A stretch of 8,154 bases of DNA from Chitinophagaceae bacterium UBA4412 (GTDB taxonomy: Bacteria; Bacteroidota; Bacteroidia; Chitinophagales; Chitinophagaceae): contig DGQO01000151.1 of the NCBI GenBank assembly GCA_002400445.1, positions 1 to 8,154 of the forward strand, read 5' to 3'. Positions 7,146-8,154 of the stretch are shown here, in pieces. Each line of letters opens with the position of its first letter. The stretch's first letter is position 1. A program made the translations under genes and the position numbers. The notes under the pieces were generated by a model. That model was given only the letters and a program-made list of their open reading frames with translations, was not told where the DNA came from and made no database searches.

Positions 7146-7153
7146 CAAAGATA
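7146..7153 (-). promoter_or_regulatory. Probable -7 box of the DUF502 gene promoter
   Basis: On the minus strand TATCTTTG matches the Bacteroidota -7 consensus exactly and sits 17 bases before the ATG at 7128, a spacing similar to that at yceI. No TTTG or TTG occurs at the expected -33 distance, so the upstream element is degenerate. It lies about 90 bases from the tetR operator, too far for simple steric repression by the same site. Confidence 0.48.
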
Positions 7154-7241
7154 CAGTTGCTATCCAGTTATCAGGGTTATGCTTTAAACCAAACCCTTTT
7201 TCTGCACATTAATAAATTGTTATGAACGGTAAATAGTTTAC

Positions 7242-7273
7242 ATGGAAACTTTGGTAACGCTCAAAGTTTCCAT
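7242..7273. promoter_or_regulatory. Operator: perfect 12+12 base inverted repeat in the tetR promoter
   Basis: ATGGAAACTTTG (7242-7253) and its exact reverse complement CAAAGTTTCCAT (7262-7273) flank an 8-base spacer. The palindrome covers the -33 element and the whole spacer of the tetR promoter and touches the first base of the -7 box, so a bound protein would block RNA polymerase. A one-mismatch further half-site, AGTTTACAT (7235-7243), overlaps the left arm; it is a direct repeat of AGTTTCCAT (7265-7273) at a 30-base interval. Placement directly in front of a TetR gene makes autoregulation the natural reading. At 32 bases it is longer than many TetR operators, which would suit two dimers. 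Confidence 0.82.
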
Positions 7274-7280
7274 AGTTTTG
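7250..7280 (+). promoter_or_regulatory. Consensus Bacteroidota promoter of the tetR-tolC operon
   Basis: TTTG at 7250-7253 and TAGTTTTG at 7273-7280 are separated by 19 bases, an exact match to the TTTG / TAnnTTTG promoter with ideal spacing. The start codon at 7290 lies nine bases after the -7 box, so the leader would be only a few bases long. The elements are interleaved with the inverted-repeat operator. Confidence 0.8.
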
Positions 7281-7289
7281 CGCCCTGAT

Positions 7290-7931
7290 ATGACAGAAAT
7301 AGATCCCAAAGAACGAATAAAGCTGGCGGCGCATGAACTCATCATGAAGTATAGTATGCGCACGGTGAGCATGGATGATATTGCCAATAGCGTAGGCATG
7401 AGCAAAAAAACTGTGTACCAATATTTTAAGGATAAAGACGACTTGATGACGGAAGTAGTAGAGAGCGTGATTGCAGAGAATCGCTGCTTCTGCGATAAGC
7501 ATTTGGAGAAATCTGAAAACGCCGTTCATGAGATTTTCCTGGCTATGAAGATGATGATTGAAATGTTTGAAAGCATGAATCCTAATATCATCTATGAAAT
7601 GCAGAAATACCATAGCCGTGCCTTCCGTCGCTTTCAGGAGTATAAAACCCAGTTTTTACTATCCCAGCTAGAAAACAATATTATCCGGGGAATTGCAGAG
7701 GAATTGTATCGCCCGGAGTTGAACGCAAAAATTCTATCGAGGTATAGAATTGAGACAATGTTCATTCCTTTTCAGCCAGAGTTTCAGCGCAGTTTGCCCG
7801 AGGAGACATTATTAGCATTGCATGATGAGATTATTCTCAATTTTCTTTTCGGAATGGTTACACCCAAGGGATATAAACTGGCGGTGAAGTATATGGCAGA
7901 ACTGGCAAAAAAATCAAAAATCAATCATTAG
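7290..7931 (+). CDS. TetR/AcrR family transcriptional regulator of the adjacent efflux operon
   Basis: A 213-residue DNA-binding repressor. The N-terminal TetR domain occupies about residues 8-55: RIKLAAHELIMKYSMRTVSM leads into the helix-turn-helix MDDIANSVGMSKKTVYQYFKDKDDL (28-52), with the recognition helix around SKKTVYQYF (38-46). The remainder is a mostly helical ligand-binding and dimerisation domain without recognisable specificity, so the inducer is unknown. An in-frame ATG at 7242 would add 16 residues, but it lies in the operator arm upstream of the promoter -7 box and cannot be transcribed from that promoter; I therefore start at 7290. The perfect palindrome in the promoter suggests that the protein represses its own operon until an inducer releases it. 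A TolC-type gene follows after 14 bases. Confidence 0.93.
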   Translation: MTEIDPKERIKLAAHELIMKYSMRTVSMDDIANSVGMSKKTVYQYFKDKDDLMTEVVESVIAENRCFCDKHLEKSENAVHEIFLAMKMMIEMFESMNPNIIYEMQKYHSRAFRRFQEYKTQFLLSQLENNIIRGIAEELYRPELNAKILSRYRIETMFIPFQPEFQRSLPEETLLALHDEIILNFLFGMVTPKGYKLAVKYMAELAKKSKINH

Positions 7932-7945
7932 AAACACAGGAAGTG

Positions 7946-8154
7946 ATGACAAGACAAATTTTAAAATGGTTTCTTACCATGATGGTCATGCTGATTACTG
8001 CGGGCAGCACAGCAGTAAGTGCACAGGAAGTGAGAAGTTTCACTGCAAAACAGGCGGTAGATTTTGCCATGAAGAATTCGGTGGATGTGCGCAATGCGCT
8101 GCTTGATATTCAGCAGCAAAAACAAACCAACCGGGAGATTACTTCGGCAGCCTT
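7946..8154 (+). CDS. TolC-family outer-membrane efflux protein, N-terminal fragment (window edge)
   Basis: The first 69 residues of a protein that continues past the window. Residues 1-26 form a signal peptide (basic start, hydrophobic TMMVMLITAG core, cleavage likely after VSA before Gln27). The mature start SFTAKQAVDFAMKNSVDVRNALLDI (31-55) has the pattern of the first helix of TolC-family proteins, which form trimeric outer-membrane channels for efflux pumps. A purine-rich AGGAAG (7938-7943) lies two bases before the ATG, closer than a normal ribosome binding site. The 14-base gap after tetR indicates cotranscription under the tetR operator. In such operons the genes that follow usually encode a periplasmic adaptor and an inner-membrane RND or ABC pump, which cannot be seen here. 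Fold confidence is good; the length is unknown. Confidence 0.85.
   Translation, partial: MTRQILKWFLTMMVMLITAGSTAVSAQEVRSFTAKQAVDFAMKNSVDVRNALLDIQQQKQTNREITSAA

Noticed and set aside
7173..7201. AGGGTT/AACCCT hairpin followed by TTTTT on the plus strand
   Set aside because: Only a 6-bp stem with a 13-base loop. No plus-strand gene ends upstream in the window and it lies before the tetR promoter, so there is nothing for it to terminate.
6706..7212. 168-residue open frame on the plus strand
   Set aside because: It is antisense to the DUF502 gene, whose frame encodes a recognisable family along its whole length; the antisense translation shows no family features.
7242..7289. Extended N-terminus of the TetR protein from an ATG at 7242
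   Set aside because: It lies upstream of the -7 box and inside the operator arm; the residues it adds are not TetR-like.
7209..7613. 134-residue open frame on the minus strand
   Set aside because: It is antisense to the TetR helix-turn-helix coding region and has a His/Phe-rich composition typical of a shadow frame.

Overview
The window reads as chromosomal DNA from a member of the Bacteroidota, most likely of the Chitinophagaceae type. The grounds are start regions with almost no Shine-Dalgarno sequence, repeated promoter -7 boxes of the TAnnTTTG class, and gene content typical of that phylum: a serC/DUF1015 pair, a YceI lipoprotein, a DUF502 membrane protein and a TetR-TolC operon head. 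The taxonomic call is an inference from gene style; no rRNA or other marker gene is present. I see no tRNA, CRISPR array, insertion sequence or phage gene, and no gene-free stretch longer than about 160 bases.

Seven genes lie on the minus strand. In transcription order they are a DUF502 membrane protein (7128-6499), an exported zinc-dependent hydrolase of the S1/P1 nuclease-phospholipase C fold (6423-5443), phosphoserine aminotransferase serC (5387-4290), a DUF1015 protein (4187-2955), an exported TPR protein (2858-1863), a YceI-family lipoprotein (1798-1136), and a long-chain acyl-CoA synthetase that runs off the left edge (1044-1). Gaps of 55 to 102 bases and internal promoter and terminator signals suggest several short transcription units. 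Hairpin terminators follow the DUF1015 gene and the yceI gene. The starts of four genes (TPR, yceI, acyl-CoA synthetase, tetR) are best trimmed or set from promoter position, signal peptide or family alignment.

On the plus strand a TetR regulator (7290-7931) is followed after 14 bases by the start of a TolC-type outer-membrane efflux gene that runs off the right edge. This looks like the head of a multidrug efflux operon. Directly in front of tetR is the clearest regulatory structure in the window: a perfect 12+12 base inverted repeat laid over the -33 element and spacer of a consensus Bacteroidota promoter (TTTG-N19-TAGTTTTG). It is very probably the TetR autoregulatory operator.

The most thought-provoking gene is the DUF1015 protein beside serC. 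It carries an ADGHHR motif resembling the nucleotide-binding motif of ParB/sulfiredoxin/serine-kinase proteins. That makes a role in phosphoserine/serine metabolism a testable idea. No wholly new multi-gene system is evident; most of the window is ordinary housekeeping and envelope genes.
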